From Lethocerus indicus (Eukaryota; Arthropoda; Insecta; Hemiptera; Belostomatidae), in NCBI GenBank assembly GCA_019843655.1, contig JACDQD010000005.1:4553575-4617574 (forward strand): a stretch of DNA of 64,000 nt, written 5' to 3'. The notes below the pieces were generated by a model that saw only the letters and a list, made by a program, of their open reading frames with translations, was not told where the DNA came from and searched no databases. The position numbers and the translations under genes were made by a program. Positions 12,671 to 23,593 of the stretch are shown here, piece by piece. Each line of letters begins with the position of its first letter. Position 1 is the stretch's first letter.

Positions 12671-14638
12671 CGCAATTAAACGGCGAAACATAGCGCTGCA
12701 ATTCTATTCCAGGTACGGGCTTTATACGGGCAAACTAATGCCAGTGACAACTGGCTCCACAACCCCTGCCAGTAATCCCGGCCTAAACTCACCCCTATCG
12801 GTAAATTGGAGCTATTCGGAAAGTACGAATTGTCCGTGTGAAATTCGGGCCGCATTCAAACTCAACTATTCACCATTGATTAGAAACATAACTGGGGTTT
12901 TTTTGTTATTTTTAGTATTTTTCGAATTCGTATATCTGAAAAAATTGCACCAAGTCTTGGTTTATCAGTTTCTGGAGTGACGCACTTACGAAAAATGCCG
13001 CAGTAATATAAGTAGATTTAGTTTATAAGTATTTTATATTGTTTTGTAGCCGCCCCGCCTTTACATTTTGCACTTAGATACCCTTGAAATGAGTTTTTGG
13101 ACGTCCTTTTAGGACGATAATTCTCCCACTTACAATTCCAATTTGTTTTAATCTTATTATTCCTCTGTAAAGTGTATGCAATTCTACACAGTCATGCGTA
13201 ATGATCTGCCTACAGTTATACTATAAGTGGTAATTTTAACAGCTTACCTTTTTTACATTTATATCCGACGCATATGCAACAGGTGTCCCGATCCCATCAT
13301 TTGCCCGCCTGTATCGAATCTACAGAGCAATTTTTCATACAAGCGAAGTTCCTTCCCCTGCGCCGCTCACAACGCCTACTGGAAGTACATTCTTCATTGT
13401 TTTTAATAATAGTGCAGATTATTCATGGACTATCGCTTGTAGCATCGAGTTAATAATAAGGCTGCATCCTATCAGCACAAACACATTTAGATGGCGTTTG
13501 CTGTATTTTCAGGTTTTTATCTGTTCATTGTTGCTTTCTGTCGTTCATAATTAGATGGCGTGAGAAGGGTGAATATGGTATTTTCTTAAATAGCTCTTAC
13601 ATATTTCTATATTTTTTATTGTGTCCCATTCCAGAGTTACGGTGAAATTTTTACGTCATATCGAAACGAAGTCATATCCAGAAGAATAAAGAAAAAAGGA
13701 CAGAAGTTGCAGAAGAATTAGCTTTTGCCGTAGTGGAAAACATTTCAAAGTAGGCATACTTTCATCGGTGGGCAAAATTTTTGCTGACAAATTCAATTTG
13801 TACAGTCTCTTGCGGTCGGCCTCAGTTCGAACTGGAACTTAATTAAAACGCCAGTTTGCTCGGTAAATATCCACATAAAAGCGAAACGGAGGTTGGAAAG
13901 TCGCTTCTAGAGTAGTCAGAAAGGGGGGGGAGAGAGGGAGCCAGTTAGTTATTACTTGATTTACGAGTAAAGGCGGTTGGCCGAGGATGCCGGGCCGGTG
14001 GAGTACCATGGGCCTGAAGAAAATCCTTTAAAATGGACCCACGGGCGAGGAAATAACCTCCCTTAATATTACACGAAGGTGCATTAAAGATAAAAATTAC
14101 ATTGTCGTGAGGTACATTTCAGAAAATTTCCTACCTAACCTAACCACCGTCGAATTCCTTACCGTTATGCGTCTACTTAATTTTGAGCAATACTACGCAA
14201 TAAGAATATTGAATAAATACTGTATCTGTATCGAATGAAATAATGATTGGCTCATCACGGTGTGCCATCTAGGCTGCGCGGTCACTGTACCTACAAAATC
14301 TTATTTACTACAGCCTACTGTATTTTACACACTAATACATTCAGTGTTCAATAATATATTCCAACTGTCCAATGGGAATAATTGGGATCCGCTTCAATCC
14401 GGCCTAGCGGTTTCGCTTTCAGGGGAATCTGGGAAAGAATCTTCCATCCCCGTCGTTGGGACTGTCGGAACTTCCCGAGAGACCGGTTTGCCTCAGGTAA
14501 TTGAGTTACAATTCCAATTATAATGCTGCCGAATTGAAATTACGACAAAAACAAAAGCTCCCGGGTAGCTTTTCCCGGGTAAGGATTATCTCGAGCAAGA
14601 GGCTCGGCTTTGTGGGCCATTCGGAGCCAAGTAAATTA

Positions 14639-14641
<3 letters not shown>

Positions 14642-14686
<45 letters not shown>
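14642..14686. repeat. (TA)n microsatellite
   Basis: An uninterrupted AT dinucleotide run of about 45 bp. Open frames across it that read Ile-Tyr repeats are artefacts. Confidence 0.98.
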
Positions 14687-14687
<1 letters not shown>

Positions 14688-14987
14688 GTAATTGAATAAT
14701 AAGTTTCTCTCCTCTCCCTACCACCCCTATTCACTCTCTCTCCTGCTCTCGAGTCTACCGGTGAGGATTAAAGCGAGAGACTCTGTCTGTTTGTTGTATC
14801 CGAGTGTAATTAACTGGGCGGGTTATGGCGCTGTTCCCCCACTACCGGCTCAAGATCTTGCCGCAGTCGCCTCAATCCTTTGCAGCTTTCTACTCACTCA
14901 CTCCGATACCCAAGCTCCCGGGGGTCTGAATCGGATTATTAAATAAATTCTCGCTTTGTGAAGCCCGCATTGTTTCAAAATTACAAT

Positions 14988-15013
14988 CCCCCAACCCCCA
15001 ACCCCCAACCCCC
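14988..15013 (-). other. Perfect G-quadruplex motif
   Basis: Four C5 runs separated by AA on the + strand (14988-14992, 14995-14999, 15002-15006, 15009-15013) give four G5 runs with TT loops on the - strand. Further C runs follow to about 15030. Confidence 0.85.
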
Positions 15014-16485
15014 GAGACCCCCCCTCCCCTATACCCCACCGCCTTAACCCGGGGAACTCGAGTAAATCTTAATTGTTGTATCTCCCCGCCAGTCCCTACT
15101 ATCGGGCTCACTTTCCATTTTCGTCAGTGTTTTCCGGCCCCTGTAAGTTAATGCGGCGTGTCGGGCACGCTACTTTTCAATAAATAGAAACGCCCCTTTG
15201 GCGTAATGAACAATACGTTCAATTACCGACCTACTGTATCAATGAATTTTAACCTATTTTTTTCAATTTATATCAATTAAAACACAATGAGTTAGGTAAA
15301 GGCTCCTTTTAATTATAATTATTAATCTAGGCATAGATCCCTATGATCATAAATGCAAATTTCATAAGGTAATTTTACCACTGCAACCATTATGAAGCTT
15401 ATTGTTGAATGAATCCAACAGCTGAGCGAAGGTTTCCGCGACCAGTACTTGAATTATCACTAACTAACTTCTGGTAAGATCGCGTAATATTGCGGGATGA
15501 GTGTTTAATCCTCTTGGGATTAAATTATGAGTTGTTTGTTCCCGTAATACCGGGAACCTTCGTCCACTGACGTTACATCCAATATCCATATTAATAACGG
15601 TTTATCAATTATATGTGGGGAGTTGTCCATATGTAATGGCATTTTGCCGGGATATGTCTCTTTCAGTTGCTAACTTGAATGCAAATTGAACGGTTGAATG
15701 ATGGTATCCTTTGTTGGATATACAAATAGAGGGGAGACCACTGGGAATTCGGATTTATTTGTTTTACCTGTATGTTGAACTGAAGAAAAAAATACTCTTT
15801 GCGTGTATCTCCGGAGAAATTTTGACACGGATTTTTCCCTGTTATTTCATTTTTTTAACACTTTTTCACTCAGATTTAGAATCGAATGTGTCAAGTTAAG
15901 TTGGCTTGGACAAATTGAGCTTGATTTAGCTTAGCTTTAAAGCGAAATTACACAGGAAATTTTGGTCTGGGCTGAGAAATTTCGCTAAAAGGCTCCATCC
16001 GAGTCCCCTGCTTTTCGATCATAAAGGCCCTGGATAAACTATGATACCGCAAGCGGCAGTCAGGAATCGCTCAAACAGAGAACAGGAATTTAATAACGCG
16101 ACTGATATTTTATAGACGGCAATCGAACCGATTCTCTCCCATATCACAAAGGGAGATAGGGCGTCTTAGGCCCGCTTATATTGAAAAGTCGCTTTTACCT
16201 AACGTCGCATTAACTTCAGTCCGCAAACGGAAAGTGAAGGCGCGCCAAAAATATAATATAGATAAGGTTTATTGGAAATATGCAAAATTCCGTTAGAATA
16301 AACAAGAAAATATCAGTGGGTGCATTGCACGATCTCTCCATAAATAATTTATATTGTAATTGATAGAACATGTATTGTATAAGCAGGATCATTAATAGGA
16401 AAATGTTCTGCTTTAAAAGCTTCTAACTGGAACAATCAGGTTCAGCAACAGATTTGAGAAACTTAGTTGCAATAAAACCGATATG

Positions 16486-16507
16486 CAGAGGAATAAATAT
16501 TCCTCTG
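16486..16507. other. 22 bp palindrome
   Basis: CAGAGGAATA at 16486-16495 and TATTCCTCTG at 16498-16507 are perfect inverted arms with a 2 bp centre. Confidence 0.8.
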
Positions 16508-18378
16508 AATATTGAATAAATTTTGATTCCCCCATCAGAGAGATAAAGGCTGGACTATTATTTGTGAACCCTCTCAGAATTCCATTAATTCTTCTTCTTC
16601 TTCACTGTTTTTGTTATTCCCTTTGTTTATTTTACAGGTTTAGGATATGGAAATCTCGTTCGATACACACTGTGCTTTTAGGGGCCGTTGACCGTTGAAT
16701 CGATCGTTACCTTTTTCATAACACTAACCCGCGTTTAACGATAGCTAGTTCCATTTAACGAAGGAGTGTTTTACTGGCCGGGAACAGTTATTGGAGTCCC
16801 ATTCCAAGATTCGTGTGGGCGTACCGGATCCGAATGAACGGCGCCATCCACTTAGGCGACTCTTTCAGAAATTCACCGGGTAATATTTTTTGGTTTTGAG
16901 AGAAACACAGTACAATCTTGTATGTTTTCGATTTAACGCATTAGACAATTGTACATTAGAAGACTTTACGATATTAATTAGAACTTGAAACAGTACGAAT
17001 TTATATGCAATTACTAATTGAACTGATTACAAGAGAACCTCCAGTACTGACTACTGTGCTGAAGCTTCTTGAACAATTTTTGGTGCAATGTTTCTTTATC
17101 TTATCGTACAGTTTACTTGTAGACAAATCTTGAATATTTCCTTGTCTGACGTTTATATCTCAAACATTTTCCTTTTCAATTTATTTTTAAAGTAAAAAAT
17201 GCAAGTAAAAGTTTGATCGAACAATTCGCCGGGGCCCTACTAAGTGGGCAGGATTTCGCCGACTCATTCGACACACCTGTCGCGGCATAAAAGCTTCCCA
17301 AGTCCCGGCCATCAATACTGCAGTTACAGGTTTTTATATCGGCACGCAGCCGCTCCCGCTATTCAATTTATTGATTGTGTTGGGATGATACAGGAAACTT
17401 CTTTGGTTTTATAGAAAATTCCCCGATTTGTCTGGAAACATTTATTTATAAGCCGCCTAAATTAATGAGTAATTTTTTGTGGGGGAGGGGGAATTCCTCT
17501 GGGTAATAATTATCAGGTTACTTTTTCGGAAAATCAACCTTAATCGTTCCCGAAAATTTTAATTCCACTAAATGCAGATTACGACGTGGTCCTAATCATA
17601 TTAAATGATTCGAGCTAATATACATTATCATTAATAATTTCAACTATTTTCACCCCTACAATTGGCTTTTTTCTTAGCGATGCAGAATATTTTCGAAATG
17701 GTTGTTGCAATTAGAACATTTCTAGGTCTAATTAAAGATACATGTTAAGCGTTCTATGAAGATTTGCATTACCGTAATCCACTGTGTAGGGAATGAGTAA
17801 TTTTAATCTTTATGAACTACACACTGTATCTTCAATGTTATGGCCTACATAGATAGAAGAAAGAACTATTAGAAAGTGTGGTTTCACTTTCTCTAATGGG
17901 TTTGAATTTTTCAACAGAAAATCATACCGGTGACATGTACTCAGCTTCATGACTGCAAGAAATAAGATCTGTCGCGGTCATGATCAGTAATGCAATTTCA
18001 TTAAATAATTCAACTCACGTTCTATCTCTAAATAGGAACCGGCCTTCTTCAAATATCGCTCGGTTATGTCGGAATGAAATATTACTACGAACGTCAGGTC
18101 GGTTCTGGCGCAATCCGGAAGCCGCCGGGCCTCGTGATTGTCCAAAAGGGCGGAATGTGACGGACGGAAATGAAGCCCAATTACATATTTCGGGGTGAAA
18201 TTTCGAGTACAAAGTGAATGCAAATGAAGAGGGACGGTCTCAGCCCTCTTTTTTCTGTTTTTTTTTTTTGGTCCTTTCGCAAAATGATTTTTATTCGCTG
18301 CGGTCCAAAGCTGTACGAGCGGGCCCCGCTGCGAAATTCGACAAACGCCCCCCTCCCGCTCCCACTACCCTTTTTTGT

Positions 18379-18416
18379 ACTCTCTCTCTCTCTCTATCTC
18401 TCTCACTCTCTCTCGT
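18379..18416. repeat. Imperfect (CT)n microsatellite
   Basis: A CT run with single A interruptions. Despite being pyrimidine-rich it is followed by GTAGCC rather than an acceptor AG with a usable exon. Confidence 0.9.
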
Positions 18417-18874
18417 AGCCCGTGTGATGTTTGAATGATCATAAGACTTTTTGATGACTAATTTTTGTTCCTTTACACTCGGAGTCTGTCAAGTTGAAAA
18501 TGAGGACTTCCGCCCTACACATCACTACTTAGGGCGTTCTTCATTAACGGCTCTAATAAACTGAACGAGTTATTTTTCGTACCAGAACTTGAATATACTC
18601 GTGTTAATACAATATAAGGAATTGTTTTCCTATTCGAAATTTAACAAATGTGTTTGAAATCTTCTATTTGTTACGTACGATTAATTAAAAGTAATTGCTT
18701 CTGTCTACCATTACCGTTACAATGTAGACTTAATCGAGAACCCACATGCGTAGATGTTCCATTGTTTTACTGACGGTGCCGGTGAAATCGAAGAGTGCAA
18801 AAATGCAAGAGCGGCGATCAATTGAATTGCCTCAATTAGATAAATTAAAGCAAATTTAATCAAATAAATGACAA

Positions 18875-19087
18875 ATGGAATTGGATTACTGGTTCGCACG
18901 ATTGAAAATATCGAGGCGCTATCTTCAAAACAGAGTTATAGCTGAATTTTATTATGCATTTTGTTTTATTGATTGGGTAAAGGTGTTCCACGTGTGTCGG
19001 GATAAACTTGATCGGATTATCGAGAAGATTTTTGTGTCCGAGATTCGAGACTACCCAAATCTGAATACTGATAATGTGATAATACAC
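18875..19087 (+). pseudogene. Decayed non-LTR retrotransposon reverse-transcriptase fragment
   Basis: A 71-codon open stretch beginning at an ATG at 18875 carries CFIDWVKVFHVCRDKL near residues 29-44. This resembles the palm-domain motif A region of LINE-type reverse transcriptases, usually CFID-Y-x-KAFD-x-V-xx-x-KL. The FID aspartate (a catalytic metal ligand in the family) is kept, while the following AFD has become VFH. Downstream, EIRDYPNLNTDNVII lines up with the family's DIR-xx-xNLYWNQxAVI stretch. A typical domain is some hundreds of residues, so only a small piece survives. An in-frame TGA stop lies just upstream (18869-18871) and another at 19088. No endonuclease, GQG or YADD-like motif is visible nearby. 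It is an inactive relic in the same orientation as the putative intron host. Family level (RTE, CR1 or other clade) cannot be assigned by eye. Confidence 0.5.
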
Positions 19088-22000
19088 TGAAAATCACAAC
19101 TTACCCACAGTTTAAAATATTAATAAGGAGATAAGCATATAATACTGACTTTCTTTAGGAATATCATTACATAACTTCATTTTACGTTATAAAACGTAAA
19201 TAAATTATATGAGTAGAATATTAATAATTCGTCACCGTTTCACAAGCCAGTTTTATGTATATGTATTTGTCTTACTGCTGGTGTTTAAGTTGGAATTTCC
19301 CCGAATTGCTGTTTACGTCGCTGCCTTTCACAATACCGCAAGTGTAAGCCCTCGGACTATTCAATTCTCAGTTTCGGAACTTTCGTGTAAGAGCGTTCCT
19401 CCATTGTTGAAAATTCCCTTTTGTGGGGACGAGCGCAGATTAGGAGGGTGCGGCCCAAGGCCTCCCCCGTTCGGGAGGTGCTCACTGATACAGCTATTTG
19501 GGAGTGGGCCGGGGGAGGGGCTTCAACTACAACGGGTGGACATAGACTGGCAGATAGCTCGAACACGGCCCTCTAAGCGCCTTCTCGTGTCCCGCTTCTA
19601 GTCCAGGCGAATAAAATATAAATGCCGCGGACACCCTAAAAAATAATGCCCGTCTTCCTTTTCCAGATAGAATTGAAAAATTTAAGGAACGGATTACTTT
19701 TTTTTCGCAGCTAAGTTTCAGATACAGTCCTATAAGCGTTGAAGAGCGTGCTAAATCCGGCCCGAACTGTTCGATCGGTTCTCATTTCCTCAGTTGAAAG
19801 TGCCCGTGTACCGTTTAATGAAAATGTTGACGGCCAATAATAAGGAAAATATAAAGAAATGCCGACCGACTAATTCCGTCTGCTGTAATGAAAAAGATAA
19901 AATATCGGAAATGGAATCTTGTATCTCACAAAAAAATGACAACTTCGAACGTAATAAATCGCTCCGAGAGGCCGCGCCCGATTTATATTCAACCAGATAT
20001 CCGGTAAAATTAAACTTATTCCTCATTTTCAGTTACCAATACCCTTCAGAGAATTTCTATTTTCCATTTCCGCTCGAAAAACAATCGATTCGAGATAAGG
20101 GAAACTCGAAGGTTATCGGGGACATTTTTCCAAAATGTATTGGGTTATTCCATAGGTTTGTTATGGATCGTAGCTGAAGTTATCTGTTAACTGCAATGAT
20201 TGATTTAAGAAATTCCGAAATATTTCCAACCGTCTTACTGTTATAGAATTATAAAGAAATACCGCGGTTGGCTGTGGTGTTCCCTACAGGACGTATGTGA
20301 TGTGAGGTTCTCCGCAGCGTCCCTTTACCTAAAGGGATAAAAATAATAATAATGGTTTGAAAAATACTTCCAATACAATTGGACATTGCATTACTTAATG
20401 CCGACCAGAATGGTTTATTTCCAAGATTTCTAGTCCATTCGTTCCTTGAAGAATCCAGCCCTTACTAATGAAGTGATCCAAGAAACAGCGAAACTTATCC
20501 TTCCCCAGTGTATATTTTTCCATTCAGAAATGAACCTGGGGGTGAGGGGTGCCTATTCCTTTTTTTATAAATTTACAGAAGCGCCAGAGAAAATATTCCC
20601 CCCTTTTCGCCGGGCCTTCCCTTTGAGTTGGATCAATTTCGCGAGGGATTCGGGTTTTAAGTCGGGCCCCGGCGCTCATAAAAATTGCATTCGGAGAAGT
20701 TTTCATTTTCCAGAGTTTATACCGCGGCCGAGGTAAAAGGAAACCGGATAACATTGAGTGCAGTGCGTATTTTTCAGTTCAGTTTTCTTCTTCCCACTTT
20801 TATTCGTTCGCTCCACCGGATTAGAGGTTGAGGTTTTCCGGGTGGGGGAGGGGGGACCGTCTTGGGGGGAAAACGAGCTCATTAAGTCTACGCAACGGAT
20901 TTGGCCTCACTCGGGAAAATTTCGTTTTTCGCTGAACCCGATGGCAGGCGTTCCAGGTCGAGTTTTCCTAATGCGATGTTTCCGGAAGTATAGTTTCTGT
21001 TTGATCTTTATCTTGTCAGATCCGTGATTCGGCCAAAGAACGCCGCGCGTCGTTTTCATATTAAATATAGGACCCGAATTCGCTTCTTCTTCTCCTCCAC
21101 TTCTCTCGCTGGACCTCTGCGGCACAATTTCGTCGCCATCCTTGGATACTGAGTTGGCGAAGCTCCACCCACATTCCCTCCATAGCCAACCGTGTCAAAT
21201 TTTGAATCGCCACTGTATTGACAATGAATATTAATCGTATTAATCGAATTAAACAACAAATTTCTACTTCTCTGTATGTTCACATGAAGTAGGTTTATTT
21301 GTTTTTTTCATACCGTCGGCTTTTTTTTATTTATATTATAATATAAATAATGATATAGCCTTTTTATTAAGACAGAGAAATACACTCATTTGGTATCTCG
21401 TGTATTTGATTATTGGGCCCTGATTTCGTACTGCAAATTTCAACACTTTTCATTGGGTCTTTTTATGTCCACCCTAATCGTAATAATTATATATCGTTTA
21501 TTCCTTATGGTTGAGAATTTGGAATATGACAGGACAGTAAATGGAAACGACCAGAGTTCGAGAGGTGTGGCGTTTAAGTGGCTCAAGCAGTGAGGCTACG
21601 GATGCGTGTGTGGAGCCGGAGGTGTTAGCAGGATATATATATCAGTGGAGTTCAGCCATAAAAGTTTTCTTAATAGCTTTCGTATGGGCTGTTACCAAAC
21701 TTCATAAAACATTGCTAGCGATATTGGTCTTACTACGGACATAATTTTTTCCCTATAAAATTGTCTACGTCTGAATATTTGATGACTAATCCTCAAAGAA
21801 AAAAATTACTGTTTTCGATTTGGGCACAATCTAGATTTTTCTGAATGACATTTGTTAAATCAAAAGTTTTCTGTCAACGTTGTGATTTCACTGTACTGAT
21901 TTCCATGAATTTTTACATAAAAATACGAAACAGATTATATGAAATAAAATTAACTTTTGGTGGTAAGAAATATTCTTTTCATATTTTTGCGGGTAAACTA

Positions 22001-23491
22001 TAGATAGAAGCGAGAGCCTAGAGAAAATCCTACACCTCACTGGCTATAGATCAAATTAGCACTGGTGAGAAAAAATGCGAGAATGATTTTTATTTAATAA
22101 TGATAATAATATTTATTCGGCCCAAGAAATAAACTGTGATTAATAGTAATTGTCCCAACAGGTTTATTTAAAAAAACAAAAATCATTAGTCTGTTCGGGT
22201 CATTAAACTTTAGATTAAATGGAAATTCCCAACTCCGCCTTGAGGTAATTAATAAAACAAAACGAGCATTAACATAATAAATACAAATTAAACCAGGGGG
22301 ATTAAAAACAAAAAACTGCAAAGCTCGTCACAAAATTAGTTCCCAGAAATGTTAGCCCTAAACTGTATAAATTACGAAATTAACCCCAAAATAAAATCTT
22401 CGTTAATTAATGCTTTTACTTCCAAGATATCTTACTTGGCCGCGATTTTGTCATCTAATTAAATAGTCGAGGGGTGTTGGCCGAGGTATAATTTTTCGGT
22501 GAAATTTTAAAAATATCTGTTTAATTAAAAACAGAAGATTCCACATTTTTGAACAGAAACTTATTTTCAATTTTCTACGCAGCAAATCCTCCTTTTGTCT
22601 TCAAAAAGTCGTTTGCGATTGGAGTGGAGGGGGCGGATTCTAAAAACGATGGACCCAATTTGTTAAAAGCCAAAGGGAACTCCGCCCTTCATTATCGCGT
22701 TTGCAGTTCCTCCAAACGAATTTTAAAAATGTCATAAAAATGTTGAATTGGAATTTGGATTTTCTGAAGGTTGTGCAGAATTGTACTTGACTAAAGTTCG
22801 TTGGTTGCACTTGCACCGATTACTAAAAATAAACTGTTTTCAATAAATTTTCGATCAACAGGAAAACTTTTATGATCGTAAATACACAATACCAGATAGG
22901 TTTCCTGTCATATATTTGGAAGTCAGAACCTAATAGTTGTGACCAGTTGTGTGATCAAATGTATATTTGACCGATAATCCGACAAAGATTTAAACCGATT
23001 AACAAAATCTCTCCAAACCCAAATAAGACGAACAACATCCCTCAAAAACCCAATAAGAAGACACATATTTCACAATATTGATGACAAACTCATTCAATAG
23101 CAGCATTCTTCATTGTCAAATTGCTCCGAAAGCCCAAACAGTGTTAATAAAACTGTTGATAACATATTTCATCCGATGGGAAAGTGTAGGACAGAACTGT
23201 TGTATATATTCAAGATTTCCGGGCTAGTTTAATTCACATCCTGAAGCCGACAGTCCGTTAGAGGCCCACAGAATATTGCCTTCATATATCCTGCTTTTGT
23301 AGTCTTCATATTTTCGGCTGGGTCGTTGAAGCGAATTCCCAAGAAAATATGAAATACGGCGAGTGCGGAGGGTATTTTAAAATGGGGGTGAGGGAATTGG
23401 ACTAAAACAAACGATTACGTGGAGCACGAAACCTTACCGCCCCTTCCCCATAGCCCACTATTTGTCATAACCCAAGTTCTGAATTGCTTCA
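19088..23491. other. Non-coding, AT-rich with small GC patches
   Basis: TTTACGTT (19181-19188) and AACGTAAA (19193-19200) form a small inverted repeat. CCTCCC and GGGAGG form a hairpin near 19459-19476. GC-richer patches lie at about 19430-19600 and 20580-20960. No coding exon is recognised. Confidence 0.6.
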
Positions 23492-23524
23492 TTTGTTGTT
23501 TTTTTCTTATAATTTTTCTCTGCG

Positions 23525-23593
23525 CTAACTTTCCTTTGCTTTTCTGTTTTCAGGTAAGCGCGATTAAATCAAACACTGGCGGTAGAGGTAAGA
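23525..23593 (+). other. Candidate recursive-splicing ratchet point 1 with short cryptic exon
   Basis: A long pyrimidine-rich tract (about 23492-23551) ends in CAG at 23551-23553. This is joined without a gap to GTAAGC at 23554, so a 3' splice site and a 5' splice site are fused. A perfect branch-point motif CTAAC lies at 23525-23529, with the branch A about 25 nt before the AG. A second strong donor, GAG|GTAAGA, has its GT at 23588-23589, which defines a 34 nt cryptic exon (23554-23587). In Drosophila and vertebrates such zero-length exons remove long introns stepwise: the acceptor is used first, then the regenerated donor is spliced onward, and the downstream donor helps exon definition. 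All splice elements are seen directly. Function and host gene are inferred. The alternative is an ordinary short cassette exon or a chance match. Confidence 0.65.

Larger units (their letters stand above)
11861..14641. other. Non-coding, mostly AT-rich
   Basis: Contains the G-rich stretch and hairpin listed separately. An 11 bp word, TTAGATGGCGT, occurs at 13487-13497 and again at 13551-13561. No gene recognised. Confidence 0.6.
15014..18874. other. Non-coding, AT-rich
   Basis: A good acceptor-like tract ends in ACAG at 16634-16637 but is followed by GTTTAG and no strong donor. A GC-richer patch lies at about 18090-18370. Nothing recognised as a gene. Confidence 0.6.

Noticed and set aside
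15761..15800. Minus-strand acceptor, 12 nt and a GTAAAAC donor as a micro-exon
   Set aside because: The donor is weak and there is no other support for a - strand gene here.
16600..16645. Long pyrimidine tract ending ACAG|GTTTAG
   Set aside because: The acceptor is good, but GTTTAG is a poor donor and no strong donor follows nearby.
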